36,578 bases of DNA from Burkholderiaceae bacterium (GTDB taxonomy: Bacteria > Pseudomonadota > Gammaproteobacteria > Burkholderiales > Burkholderiaceae_C): contig JANJVG010000028.1 in NCBI GenBank assembly GCA_024710165.1, forward strand, positions 1 to 36,578, read 5' to 3'. The notes under the pieces were generated by a model. That model was not told the DNA's origin. It saw only the letters and a program-made list of their open reading frames with translations, and did not search any database. This document shows positions 26,550-33,915 of this stretch, one piece after another. The stretch's first letter is position 1, and every line of letters starts with the position of its first letter. Both the position numbers and the translations under genes were made by a program.

Positions 26550-26891
26550 TTGGTGTCCTGGGTACAGCAAACTCCATCGTCCGAGCGTTCTGCTTCGAAT
26601 CCTTTTTCCAAAAGTCTGCCCACCGAGTTCGACGGCCACCTCATCCGCCGTGTGTTCGATGAAGCGACCAAAACCTGGTGGTTTTCCGTCATTGACGTGG
26701 TGCAGGTGCTGGCGCAGCAGCCCGACAGCCAGACGGCGCGCAAATACTGGAACAAGCCCAAAGAGCGTTTGAGCAAGTAAGGCAGTGAGTCGGTGACAAG
26801 CTGTCACCGACTGGAATCACCTGCTGCCGATGGCAAGAATTACCTCACCGGCGCAGCCACCCATCGCACAGACGCTGCGGTGTGCGACTGA
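26550..26891 (+). pseudogene. BRO-N domain protein fragment (DinD-like), broken by a TAA stop and truncated
   Basis: The frame reads FDGHLIRRVFDEATKTWWFS, then VIDVVQVLAQQPDSQTARKYWNK, then PKERLSK, then TAA at 26778-26780. After the stop the same frame goes on GSESVTSCHRLESPAADGKNYLTG, which is the next part of the BRO-N family (typically ...KEGSQSVTSCHRLKL-AADGK-YLTD), so TAA stands where GAA (Glu) would be. Beyond YLTG the similarity stops and the frame ends at 26891, inside the 3' end of the TerB gene. BRO-N domains bind DNA and occur in phage antirepressors and in E. coli DinD, an SOS protein. No good start codon is present: TTG at 26550 overlaps the promoter. Clearly a remnant. Confidence 0.8.
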
Positions 26892-27271
26892 AACCCCCAG
26901 TGCATGGCCGCCATGGCCAGCAGGCTTTCTTCGGCACCCGAGAGGTGTGCATCGGCATGCGCCACTTCCATGCACAGCGCGAGGGTGGTGGCGCGCAGTT
27001 CGGGGTCGTCCACCTCGTCCAGCAGGGCCAGCAGAAGTTCTTCGCTGATGTGGCACGAGCTGCCCCAGGGTGCAAAGGCGCTGCACATCAGGTCTTCGGT
27101 GAGCCCGCGCAGCACCCGCGCGGTGTCGGCGGGGGCCAGGCCGAGCCGGGTGCTCGCGTGCAGCCGGTCCAGGGTAGTGATCTCGCTGCGGCTGACGTGG
27201 CCATCGGCCACCATGATGAGCGCCACGATACGGGCGGCGGCTTCGGGGCTGTTGCGGGGGTAGTTGCGCAT
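26840..27271 (-). CDS. TerB-family protein
   Basis: 143 residues, all-helical. AARIVALIMVADGHVSRSEITTLDRL and LALCMEVAHADAHLSGAEESLLAMAAMHWG are the two acidic repeats of the TerB/TerB-like domain (tellurite resistance family; metal-binding and membrane-associated stress proteins). The ribosome site GGAG upstream of the ATG at 27271 is good. The last 20 residues (FQSHTAASVRWVAAPVR) lie over the antisense BRO-N remnant, so the original C-terminus may have been altered. Follows the zinc-ribbon gene by 47 bases, probably one transcript. No other ter genes are in view, and tellurite resistance should not be assumed. Confidence 0.82.
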   Translation of the reverse strand: MRNYPRNSPEAAARIVALIMVADGHVSRSEITTLDRLHASTRLGLAPADTARVLRGLTEDLMCSAFAPWGSSCHISEELLLALLDEVDDPELRATTLALCMEVAHADAHLSGAEESLLAMAAMHWGFQSHTAASVRWVAAPVR

Positions 27272-27318
27272 GGGGGGTCTCCGGTTGAATCAAGTTGCAG
27301 TGGGAAAAAGGCAAACCA

Positions 27319-27549
27319 TCAGTCAAACAGCTCGCCAAGCCACGAGGACTTGCGCCGCTTGCCGGCAGGGGGTCGTTCGAATCCGTTGTTGCCGTGGGCG
27401 GGGGCGTATTCGTGGTGCGATCGCTCGACCAGTTTGTCGAGCTCGCCGCGGTCAAGCCAGACGCCTCGGCACTGGGGGCAGTAGTCGATCTCGATGTTGC
27501 TGCGCTCGGTGATGACCAGCGCGGATCCGGGGCAGTGCGGGCATTTCAT
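27319..27549 (-). CDS. Zinc-ribbon protein (zf-TFIIB type)
   Basis: 76 residues: MKCPHCPGSALVITERSNIE, then IDYCPQCRGVWLDRGELDKL. The two CPxC pairs plus the GVWLDRGELDKL helix are the zf-TFIIB signature found in many small proteobacterial proteins. The tail is basic (PPAGKRRKSSW) and ends LGELFD. AGGAG precedes the ATG. Divergent from the NhaR-like regulator, co-directional with the TerB gene. The molecular role is unknown. Confidence 0.88.
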   Translation of the reverse strand: MKCPHCPGSALVITERSNIEIDYCPQCRGVWLDRGELDKLVERSHHEYAPAHGNNGFERPPAGKRRKSSWLGELFD

Positions 27550-27636
27550 GGGGTGTGATCTCCTGGGGTTTGAACTGCGATGGAGGTACTGTAGATTTCA
27601 AACCATCAGATAAAAATCAGAAAATAGTGACAATGC

Positions 27637-27651
27637 TTCGTGATATACGAA
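27637..27651. promoter_or_regulatory. Possible LysR-type operator in the divergent gap
   Basis: Inverted repeat TTCGT-N5-ACGAA, which contains a T-N11-A LysR-type box. It lies 45 bases before the NhaR-like start and 85 bases before the zinc-ribbon start, so it could serve autoregulation or divergent control. The surrounding sequence is A/T-rich. Confidence 0.45.
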
Positions 27652-27696
27652 ATGTTGGTTTTGCGGATTTTTTCAAACCCACTTCCCGGGAGGCGC

Positions 27697-28623
27697 ATGA
27701 ACTACAAGCACCTGCACTATTTCTGGACCGTGCTGCGCGCGGGCGGCATCGTGCGCGCCAGTGAGCAACTGCACCTCACGCCGCAAACACTCAGCGGCCA
27801 GATCAAGCAGCTGGAAGAGCGCATCGGCCAGCCCCTGCTGCGCAAGGTGGGGCGCGGCGTTGAGCCCACCGACGCGGGCCGGCTGGTGATGCGCTATGCC
27901 GACGACATCTTTGCCCTGGGCGCTTCCATGCAGGAGGCCTTGGCCACAGGGCGCGATGCGCGCCGCACGGCGGTGCTGCGGGTGGGCATTGCCGACTCTG
28001 TTCCCAAGGCCGTGGCCTTTCATGTGCTGGAGCCCGCCATGGCCTTGCCCGAGCCACCCCGGCTCGTCTGCCACGAAGGCGGGCTGACCGGCCTGCTGGG
28101 CGAGCTGGCGGTACACCGGCTGGACCTGGTGGTGTCTGACGTGCCCGCGCCTGTCAGCCTGAGCGTGCGCGTTTACACCCACCTGCTGGGGCGCACGGGC
28201 GTGGCCTTTTTTGCGGCGCCCCGGCTGCTACAGGCCACGGGCTGGACGCTGCGGCGCGCGCGCAGCGCCTTTCCGGCCTGCCTTGCCGACATGCCGCTGC
28301 TGCTGCCCAGCGCGCAGACGGCATTGCGCCCCAGGCTCGATGCCTGGCTGCGCCAGCATGCTCTGGCACCGCTGGTAGCGGCCGAGTTTGACGACAGCGC
28401 ACTGCTCAAGGCCTTTGGCCGCGAGGGCCAGGGCGTGTTCGCCGCACCTTCCGTGCTGGCCGACGAAATTGCGCAGCAGCACCGGGTGCAGTGCCTGGGA
28501 ACACCGGGCGACCTGGCCGAGGAGTTCTATGCCATCTCGGTGGAGCGCCGCATCACGCACCCGGCCGTGGCGGCCATCACGGCAGCGGCACGCAGCAAGC
28601 TGTTTGCGGCCCCGGCGGCGTGA
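27697..28623 (+). CDS. nhaR: LysR-type regulator of the NhaR group
   Basis: 308 residues. The N-terminal winged helix MNYKHLHYFWTVLRAGGIVR followed by ASEQLHLTPQTLSGQIKQLE is the NhaR signature; in enterobacteria NhaR activates the Na+/H+ antiporter gene nhaA and answers to sodium. The ligand-binding part (about 95-300) is typical but diverged. The start at ATG 27697 is supported by GGGAGG just ahead; the frame is open further upstream without similarity. No nhaA is adjacent: the divergent neighbour is the zinc-ribbon gene, and the next gene downstream is on the other strand. Targets are therefore unknown. Confidence 0.85.
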   Translation: MNYKHLHYFWTVLRAGGIVRASEQLHLTPQTLSGQIKQLEERIGQPLLRKVGRGVEPTDAGRLVMRYADDIFALGASMQEALATGRDARRTAVLRVGIADSVPKAVAFHVLEPAMALPEPPRLVCHEGGLTGLLGELAVHRLDLVVSDVPAPVSLSVRVYTHLLGRTGVAFFAAPRLLQATGWTLRRARSAFPACLADMPLLLPSAQTALRPRLDAWLRQHALAPLVAAEFDDSALLKAFGREGQGVFAAPSVLADEIAQQHRVQCLGTPGDLAEEFYAISVERRITHPAVAAITAAARSKLFAAPAA

Positions 28624-28771
28624 ACCTAGTCTTTCTACGTTTTTAGTTTTGAAAACCTTCGGCCTCTGCGGCGCACTCCGCCATCGGCCGGTTGCGGGCC
28701 CGGCGCATTCCCGTAGCCGAAGCATGCGCGTGTGCCCGTCGCCTGGCACCTCGGACGCCACCCCAGGGGGG

Positions 28772-29116
28772 TCAACTTCCCGGGGGCAGTGCGGGGTACT
28801 TCTGCGCGTTCAGGGCCATCTTGGCGTGCGCTGCGTCCAGCAGGTCGATGCCCAGCACGGTGGAGAGCTGCACCAGGTAGAGCAGCACGTCGGCCATTTC
28901 GTGCGCCACGGCCTGCTTCGCACCGGGTGCGAGCTGGCGACTCTGGTCCTCGGTGAGCCACTGGAAATGCTCCAGCAGCTCGCCGGCCTCGACGACCAGC
29001 GCCGAGGCCAGGTTCTTGGGCGAATGGAACGGACCCCATTCGCGCGCGTCGGCGAACTGCTGCAGCGCCCGGGCCAGGGCCTGCATGCGGTCTTCGGGAG
29101 GCGTGGTGTCGGTCAT
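28772..29116 (-). CDS. MazG-like nucleotide pyrophosphohydrolase
   Basis: Cleaves a nucleoside triphosphate to monophosphate and pyrophosphate. 114 residues: WGPFHSPKNLASALVVEAGELLEHFQW and HEMADVLLYLVQLSTVLGIDL carry the metal-binding ExxE...ExxD pattern of the all-alpha NTP pyrophosphatases, closest in look to the dCTP pyrophosphatase/RS21-C6 branch. Its ATG overlaps the stop of the upstream LysR gene by 4 bases (ATGA), so translation is probably coupled. The pairing of a house-cleaning enzyme with a CbbR-like regulator is unusual. The substrate is unknown. Confidence 0.9.
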   Translation of the reverse strand: MTDTTPPEDRMQALARALQQFADAREWGPFHSPKNLASALVVEAGELLEHFQWLTEDQSRQLAPGAKQAVAHEMADVLLYLVQLSTVLGIDLLDAAHAKMALNAQKYPALPPGS

Positions 29117-30051
29117 GGCGCCGACTGTAGCGGCATGGCGCCGTGCACAGTCTGGCCCGATGCCTGGCCCGCCGCGCCCAGCAGGTGGGCGCGAAAGACC
29201 TGCGCAATCGGCGAGAGCTGCTTGGCGCGCGGGTGCACCACATGCCATTGCGAGGGAATGGGCATGCCCTGCACCGGCAACACGCACAGGTCGGCTTCCA
29301 GCTCGCTGTCGCGCAGGGCGTGCCTGGACAGCACGGCCAGCCCCAGGCGGCCCGCCACGGCCTCCTTGATGGCCTCGTTGCTCCCCAACTCCAGCCGCGT
29401 CGGCGCCTCGAAGCCCTGGGCCGCAAAGAAGCGGTCCGTGGCCAGCCGGGTACCGGAGCCGCGCTCGCGCAGCACGAAGCGCTCGTGGGCCAGGTCCGCC
29501 AGGGCAATGCGGCGGCGCTTGGCGAGGCGATGGCCCTGCCAGGCGACGAGCACCAGCGGGTTGGAGAGAAAGACATGGTCCTCCAGGTCCAGATCCGCCG
29601 GGGGCATGGACATCACGTAGAGGTCGTCCAGGTTTTCGCGCAGGCGCTGCACCACGCCGTCGCGGTTGAGCACCTCCAGCGCGATCTCGATGTCCGGGTA
29701 CTGCGCGCAAAAGCTGCCCAGCAGGCGCGGCACAAAGTACTTGGCCGTGCTGACCACGGCCACGCGCAGGCGCCCGCGCGTGAGCCCGTGCATGGCGTTG
29801 ACCCGCTGGCCGAAGTTCTCCCACGCATCGACGATGGCGCGTGCCGTGGCGGCCAGGTCGCGCCCGGCATCGGTGAGGTGCACGCGCCGCCCGATCACCT
29901 CGTACAGCGGCAGGCCCACGGCCTCGGTCACTTCGCGCAACTGCATGGACGCGGTGGGCTGCGTCACATGCAGGGCCCGCGCCGCGCCGCTGACGCTGCC
30001 CGTATCGGCCAGCGCCAGGAACAGGCGCATCTGACGGAAGGTGATATGCAT
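29113..30051 (-). CDS. LysR-type regulator, CbbR/CmpR-like
   Basis: 312 residues. The DNA-binding part MHITFRQMRLFLALADTGSV followed by SGAARALHVTQPTASMQLRE and the effector part STAKYFVPRLLGSFCAQYPDI...VLNRDGVVQRLRENLDDLYVMSMPP agree with CbbR/CmpR-type regulators of carbon fixation and bicarbonate uptake. It is divergent from an sbtA-like gene with a 91-base gap, the usual arrangement of such a regulator and its target. The A/T-rich gap carries dyads suited to LysR binding. Downstream it is coupled to the MazG-like gene. Activator of sbtA is the most likely role, by inference. Confidence 0.88.
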   Translation of the reverse strand: MHITFRQMRLFLALADTGSVSGAARALHVTQPTASMQLREVTEAVGLPLYEVIGRRVHLTDAGRDLAATARAIVDAWENFGQRVNAMHGLTRGRLRVAVVSTAKYFVPRLLGSFCAQYPDIEIALEVLNRDGVVQRLRENLDDLYVMSMPPADLDLEDHVFLSNPLVLVAWQGHRLAKRRRIALADLAHERFVLRERGSGTRLATDRFFAAQGFEAPTRLELGSNEAIKEAVAGRLGLAVLSRHALRDSELEADLCVLPVQGMPIPSQWHVVHPRAKQLSPIAQVFRAHLLGAAGQASGQTVHGAMPLQSAP

Positions 30052-30142
30052 AGATAAAAATCTATTGTTATCTATTTAAATATCGATTTTACTTTATTCA
30101 TTTGGGTCCCTACAGTCGCGCTCAGTCTGTGAAAGCCCTGCC
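30050..30142. promoter_or_regulatory. Divergent control region of the LysR and SbtA genes
   Basis: Very A/T-rich in an otherwise GC-rich window. The palindrome ATAGATAAAAATCTAT (30050-30065) overlaps the LysR start codon, and a second half-site TATCTATT follows at about 30071. These are candidate operators for the CbbR-like protein; the exact promoter is not resolved by eye. Confidence 0.5.
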
Positions 30143-31159
30143 ATGCACACCCTGATCGACCCCGCCATCCTGTTCTTCGTTTTCGGCGTCTTTGCCGGAC
30201 TCATCAAATCCAATCTCGAAATTCCCGCGCCCATTTCGCGCTTCCTGTCGCTGTACCTGCTGATGGCGCTGGGCCTCAAGGGGGGCTTTGCGCTGGCGCA
30301 GTCGGGCCTCACGGCGCAGGTGGCCACGGGCCTGGGGCTGGCGGTGGCGTTGGCCGTGGTGGTGCCCATCGCCAGCTACCTGCTGTTAAGCCGCTTCATT
30401 CCCCGCTTCGACGCCGCAGCCGTGGCCGCCACCTATGGCTCGGTCAGCGCCGTCACCTTCATCACGGCCACGGCCTACCTCGATGCCCAGGGCATCGCCT
30501 ACGGCGGCCACATGGCCGCTGCCATGGCCCTGATGGAGTCACCCGCCATCATCCTGGCCGTGCTCATGGCCAACGCCCTGCGTCGCAGCCAGGCCGCCGC
30601 GCCCGTCGCCGTGCGGATCGCAGGCGGTGGCACGCTGGCGCTGGGTGGCGGGCAGGGGGGGCCGGGGTTCTCGCTCTCCAAGGTGCTGCACGAATCCTTC
30701 ACCGACGGCGCCCAGTTGCTGCTGCTTGGCGCCATGGCCGTGGGTCTGCTCACGGGCGAGGCAGGCCAGCAGGCCATGCAGCCCTTTGCCGGCGATCTGT
30801 TCAAGGGCATGCTGGCCTTCTTTCTGCTCGACATGGGCCTGAGCGCCGCACGCAACCTGCCCGGCCTGCGCAACCAGCCCCCCCTGCTCATCGCCTACGG
30901 CCTGCTGGCGCCCCCCGTGCATGCCGGTCTGGCGCTGCTGCTGGCGCAGGCGGTCGGCCTGCCGTTGGGCGACACGGTGCTGCTCATGGTGCTGGCCGCC
31001 AGCGCGTCCTACATCGCCGTGCCCGCCGTGGTGCGTTACGCCATCCCCGAGGCCAATCCGTCGCTCTATGTGGGCCTCTCGCTCGGGCTGACGTTTCCGC
31101 TCAACATTCTGGTGGGCATCACGTGCTACACCCAGGTGGCGGCGTGGGCGCTGGGCTGA
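30143..31159 (+). CDS. sbtA: SbtA-like sodium-dependent bicarbonate transporter
   Basis: 338 residues, about ten hydrophobic segments in two inverted halves with a central polar loop (about 165-185, Gly-rich). Motifs: DPAILFFVFGVFAGLIKSNLEIP, LYLLMALGLKGGFAL, TYGSVSAVTFITA, LLLGAMAVGLLTG, FFLLDMGLSAARNLP and ASASYIAVPAVVRYAIPEANPSLYVGLSLGLTFPLNI are the SbtA (DUF897) signatures. In cyanobacteria SbtA takes up HCO3- with Na+ under control of a PII-like SbtB; no sbtB is seen beside this gene. The divergent CbbR-like regulator supports a role in inorganic carbon supply, perhaps for carboxylases of heterotrophic metabolism, since no RuBisCO gene is in the window. Confidence 0.9.
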   Translation: MHTLIDPAILFFVFGVFAGLIKSNLEIPAPISRFLSLYLLMALGLKGGFALAQSGLTAQVATGLGLAVALAVVVPIASYLLLSRFIPRFDAAAVAATYGSVSAVTFITATAYLDAQGIAYGGHMAAAMALMESPAIILAVLMANALRRSQAAAPVAVRIAGGGTLALGGGQGGPGFSLSKVLHESFTDGAQLLLLGAMAVGLLTGEAGQQAMQPFAGDLFKGMLAFFLLDMGLSAARNLPGLRNQPPLLIAYGLLAPPVHAGLALLLAQAVGLPLGDTVLLMVLAASASYIAVPAVVRYAIPEANPSLYVGLSLGLTFPLNILVGITCYTQVAAWALG

Positions 31160-31186
31160 GGTGGGTCGCACTGCCCCTGCTGCAGC

Positions 31187-31222
31187 AAAAAACCCGCCGG
31201 GCCTTGTAAGGACGGGCGGGTT
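31187..31222 (-). terminator. Rho-independent terminator of the M48 peptidase gene
   Basis: On the minus strand: AACCCGCC, a partly paired loop (CCTT/AAGG inside), GGCGGGTT, then a run of T (A-run at 31187-31192 on the plus strand). It lies 29 bases after the stop of the minus-strand M48 gene. The plus-strand copy lacks a T-run, so termination of sbtA here is less certain. Confidence 0.75.
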
Positions 31223-31251
31223 GGTGCGGCGCTGAAAACGGCGCGCAGTGA

Positions 31252-32004
31252 TCAGGCCAATTGGGTGCGCATGCGGTCGGCGCGGTCCTTGGGTGCCGGA
31301 TGCGTGGACAGGAAGCTGCTGGAGTTGTCGCCCGACAGGGCGGCCAGTTTCTCCAGCGCGGTCACACATGCCTGGGGTGCGTACTTGCGGGCCTTCATGA
31401 ACTTGAGCGCGTAGTCGTCGGCCTCGCGCTCGTTCGATTGCGAGTGCTGGGCGTTGACGACTTTCTCGAACAGGTTGCCCAGTTCGGTGCTGGCCAATAC
31501 GCCCGCGCGGGTGTTGCTGGACTCCACGCCCTTGCGTAGCGCGCTGGTGCGTAGCGCTGCCTGCATGCGCGACTTGGAATGGCCGCTTTTCACGTGACCA
31601 ATCTCGTGGCCGATTACATAGCGCACTTCGTCGTCAGTGAATTGGTCCATCAGGCCCGAATACACGCGGATAGTGCCATTGGCCATGGCAAAAGCGTTGA
31701 TTTGGGGTGTGAGATACACCTTGAAATTCAGCCGCAGGCCGTCGTAATTCTGAAGGCCCGTCACCATTTTTGTCAGGCGCTTGGAATAGGCATTGCTGGC
31801 CGGAGCGACAGAGCTTTGACCGTCCATTTGCTTGGACACCTGGTCAAAGTATTTCTTGAGCTCTTCGTCGGTGATGGATTCTGCCTTGACCAGATCCTGG
31901 CCAGCTTCCAAGGCCTTGCCCAAATTGAATTGGGCCCACACGGGGGAAACGGCACTGATGCCCGAGGCCAGCGCTGTGAGGGTAATCAGGTCACGACGGT
32001 TCAT
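31252..32004 (-). CDS. M48 family metallopeptidase, exported
   Basis: Zinc peptidase of 250 residues. The N-terminus MNRRDLITLTALASGISAVS followed by PVWA-QF is a signal peptide with RR, so Tat export is possible. Active site VIGHEIGHVKSGH (HExxH) near residue 138; the third ligand Glu is in EREADDYALKFM. Close in layout to LoiP/YggG-type periplasmic M48 peptidases that help outer membrane quality control. ATG at 32004 is chosen over a TTG three codons upstream. It is divergent from a second, larger M48 gene across 245 bases. Confidence 0.9.
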   Translation of the reverse strand: MNRRDLITLTALASGISAVSPVWAQFNLGKALEAGQDLVKAESITDEELKKYFDQVSKQMDGQSSVAPASNAYSKRLTKMVTGLQNYDGLRLNFKVYLTPQINAFAMANGTIRVYSGLMDQFTDDEVRYVIGHEIGHVKSGHSKSRMQAALRTSALRKGVESSNTRAGVLASTELGNLFEKVVNAQHSQSNEREADDYALKFMKARKYAPQACVTALEKLAALSGDNSSSFLSTHPAPKDRADRMRTQLA

Positions 32005-32249
32005 GTGAATCAAAGTAGAGTGGGTTGAAACAAATGCAAAGAGCGCGCAATGTACACAACCACGCAGAAACCGTCACCACCGCAAAATGTGCCTTCAGCG
32101 TGATGTGTGAACTATTTCATGCGGCCTTTCCCTTTGAGCGCTATTGAATTGCAGGCTTTTATGAAAACCATAACAATTTCGCCTTGATTCAAATTTACCG
32201 AAACATTTACAAATAAATGCATTCAAGATGCCGTGTGATGGAGGAATTC

Positions 32250-33596
32250 ATGCTTTTACCGTCGCAGTGCACTCCCAAAAAAATGAAAAAGCACGGCCAT
32301 CGTGTCGGTGCATGGGGGCCTGTCTTGGTCCTGTGGTTGGCGGGCATGGGCGTTGCGTACGCACAGGATGCCGCCACGCTCAAGCGCCCCACGCATCTGC
32401 GTGCCGCCCCGGGCGACAGTGCGGCCAGCGTGGCCGAACTGGCCGCCAATGCCTCGGTCACGCGCACCTCCCAGCGGCAAGGCGCCTGGGTGCAGGTGCG
32501 CTCTGAATCGGGAGCGACCGGTTGGGTGCACATGTTCGACATCGGAACCCCTGCCCGTGAAAACACCGCTGCGCAGGCCTTGCGCAACCTGGGGAACCAG
32601 GCGAGCAGCGGCTCCTCCGTCAGCGCGGCCACGGCCACGGCCACGGTAGGCATCCGTGGCCTGGGTGAAGGCGATGTATCGCGCTCCCCGGTGGGCGGGC
32701 ACAGGGCCTCCCATGCAGAGCCGCTGAACCATGCAGACCGCTTGCGCGCAAGCGCAGACAGCGCGAGGGCTTTTGCTCGCACAGCAGCGCTTCAGTCCCG
32801 CACCGTCGAGCCGCTTCCTGTTCCCGCGCTGCCCCCATCCATACCGGCCAGCAGCACCGAGGCTGTTGCAGCCGCACTTCCACAGGCTGGCGTTGCAGGC
32901 GACGCCGCCATGGCCCGCCTGCTGCAATCGGTAGAGAGCATGACCGACGTGCAGGAAGCCGACCTCGGTCGCCAGATGGCGGCACTGCTGCTGCAGGGCA
33001 AGCCGCTGGACCCCACGCCGGAGCTGCAGCGCTATGTCAACCTGTTGGGGCGCTGGCTCAGCCTGCAGTCCAGCCGCCCGGAGTTGCCCTGGACCTTTGT
33101 GGTGGTGGACGAGTCCGACTTCAATGCCTACAGCGCCCCCGGCGGCCATGTTTTTGTCACCCGGGGCTTGGTGGACCGCTGTACCGACGAAGCCGAACTC
33201 GCAGGCATCCTGGCGCACGAAATTGCCCATGTTGCCCAAAGGCACCACCTGCACGCCATGCGCACCGCCCTGCGCCTGGGCACGCCCGCAGGCCTGTCGG
33301 CCCTGGTGCGGCAGGTGCACACCCTGGGTGTTGGCGCCGAGGCTGAGCATGCCGCCGACCGCGAGGCCGTCACCCTGGCCGCACGGGCCGGGCTCGACCC
33401 CTACGGCCTGGTCTCAGCGCTGGTGCAGCTCAATGCGCTGGGCGACAGCGACCTGCAGTTTGCCGACGCGCACCCCCAAAGCCGCCTGCGGCTGGACCAC
33501 CTGGAACAGGCCATGGCCCGGCGCTTCGACCCGCTGGTCGGCACCAAGGCGTCAGTCACCGTGGATGCACGGCTGGAAATGGCAGGCATCAAGTGA
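32250..33596 (+). CDS. M48 family metallopeptidase with N-terminal SH3-like domain, exported
   Basis: 448 residues. Signal peptide about 1-39 with a long charged n-region (KKMKKHGHR) and cleavage after GVAYA. A bacterial SH3-like domain follows (about 44-95: [20 protein letters not shown]...[19 protein letters not shown]), then a low-complexity Ala/Ser/Pro linker (about 100-215) and the peptidase (about 225-420) with [15 protein letters not shown] (HExxH) and [10 protein letters not shown] carrying the third ligand. The start is taken as ATG 32250 because GGAGGA lies 4 bases upstream; ATG 32238 overlaps that ribosome site. The SH3 part may bind peptidoglycan. The acylphosphatase ATG overlaps the stop by one base. 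Confidence 0.88.
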   Translation: MLLPSQCTPKKMKKHGHRVGAWGPVLVLWLAGMGVAYAQDAATLKRPTHLRAAPGDSAASVAELAANASVTRTSQRQGAWVQVRSESGATGWVHMFDIGTPARENTAAQALRNLGNQASSGSSVSAATATATVGIRGLGEGDVSRSPVGGHRASHAEPLNHADRLRASADSARAFARTAALQSRTVEPLPVPALPPSIPASSTEAVAAALPQAGVAGDAAMARLLQSVESMTDVQEADLGRQMAALLLQGKPLDPTPELQRYVNLLGRWLSLQSSRPELPWTFVVVDESDFNAYSAPGGHVFVTRGLVDRCTDEAELAGILAHEIAHVAQRHHLHAMRTALRLGTPAGLSALVRQVHTLGVGAEAEHAADREAVTLAARAGLDPYGLVSALVQLNALGDSDLQFADAHPQSRLRLDHLEQAMARRFDPLVGTKASVTVDARLEMAGIK

Positions 33597-33913
33597 TGGA
33601 CGCATCCGCTCCTGAGCCCAGCGCGGCGTCCACGGCCACCCGCTACCTGCGCATCACCGGCCACGTGCAAGGCGTGGGCTACCGCTACCACATGGCCCAG
33701 GAGGCCCGCCGCCTGGGCGTGGCGGGCTGGGTGCGCAACCGCAGTGATGGCAGTGTCGAAGCGCTGATGCACGGCCCCGCGGCCGACGTGCAGGCACTCG
33801 TTACCTGGGCGCACCACGGCCCGCCCCTGGCGCGGGTGGCGGGTGTTGCGGTGTCCGATCCGCCAGAAGCTGCGCCCATGGGCACGGGGTTTGAGCAGCG
33901 GGATACGGTATAG
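33596..33913 (+). CDS. acyP: Acylphosphatase
   Basis: Hydrolyses acyl phosphates such as 1,3-bisphosphoglycerate and acetyl phosphate. 105 residues with a 15-residue leader not seen in the shortest members. Motif [38 protein letters not shown] carries the catalytic Arg (GVGYR) and Asn (VRNRSDG). The stop-start overlap TGATG with the M48 gene suggests coupled translation; a GTG one codon earlier is the alternative start. Two bases separate its stop from the stop of jetD on the other strand, with no terminator between them. Confidence 0.93.
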   Translation: MDASAPEPSAASTATRYLRITGHVQGVGYRYHMAQEARRLGVAGWVRNRSDGSVEALMHGPAADVQALVTWAHHGPPLARVAGVAVSDPPEAAPMGTGFEQRDTV

Positions 33914-33915
33914 GC

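Noticed and set aside
27370..27386. GTTCGAATCC-like T-loop motif suggesting a tRNA
   Set aside because: It lies inside the zinc-ribbon gene and no cloverleaf could be drawn around it. A similar TTCGAATCC at about 26594 also fails. No tRNA or rRNA gene was seen in the window.
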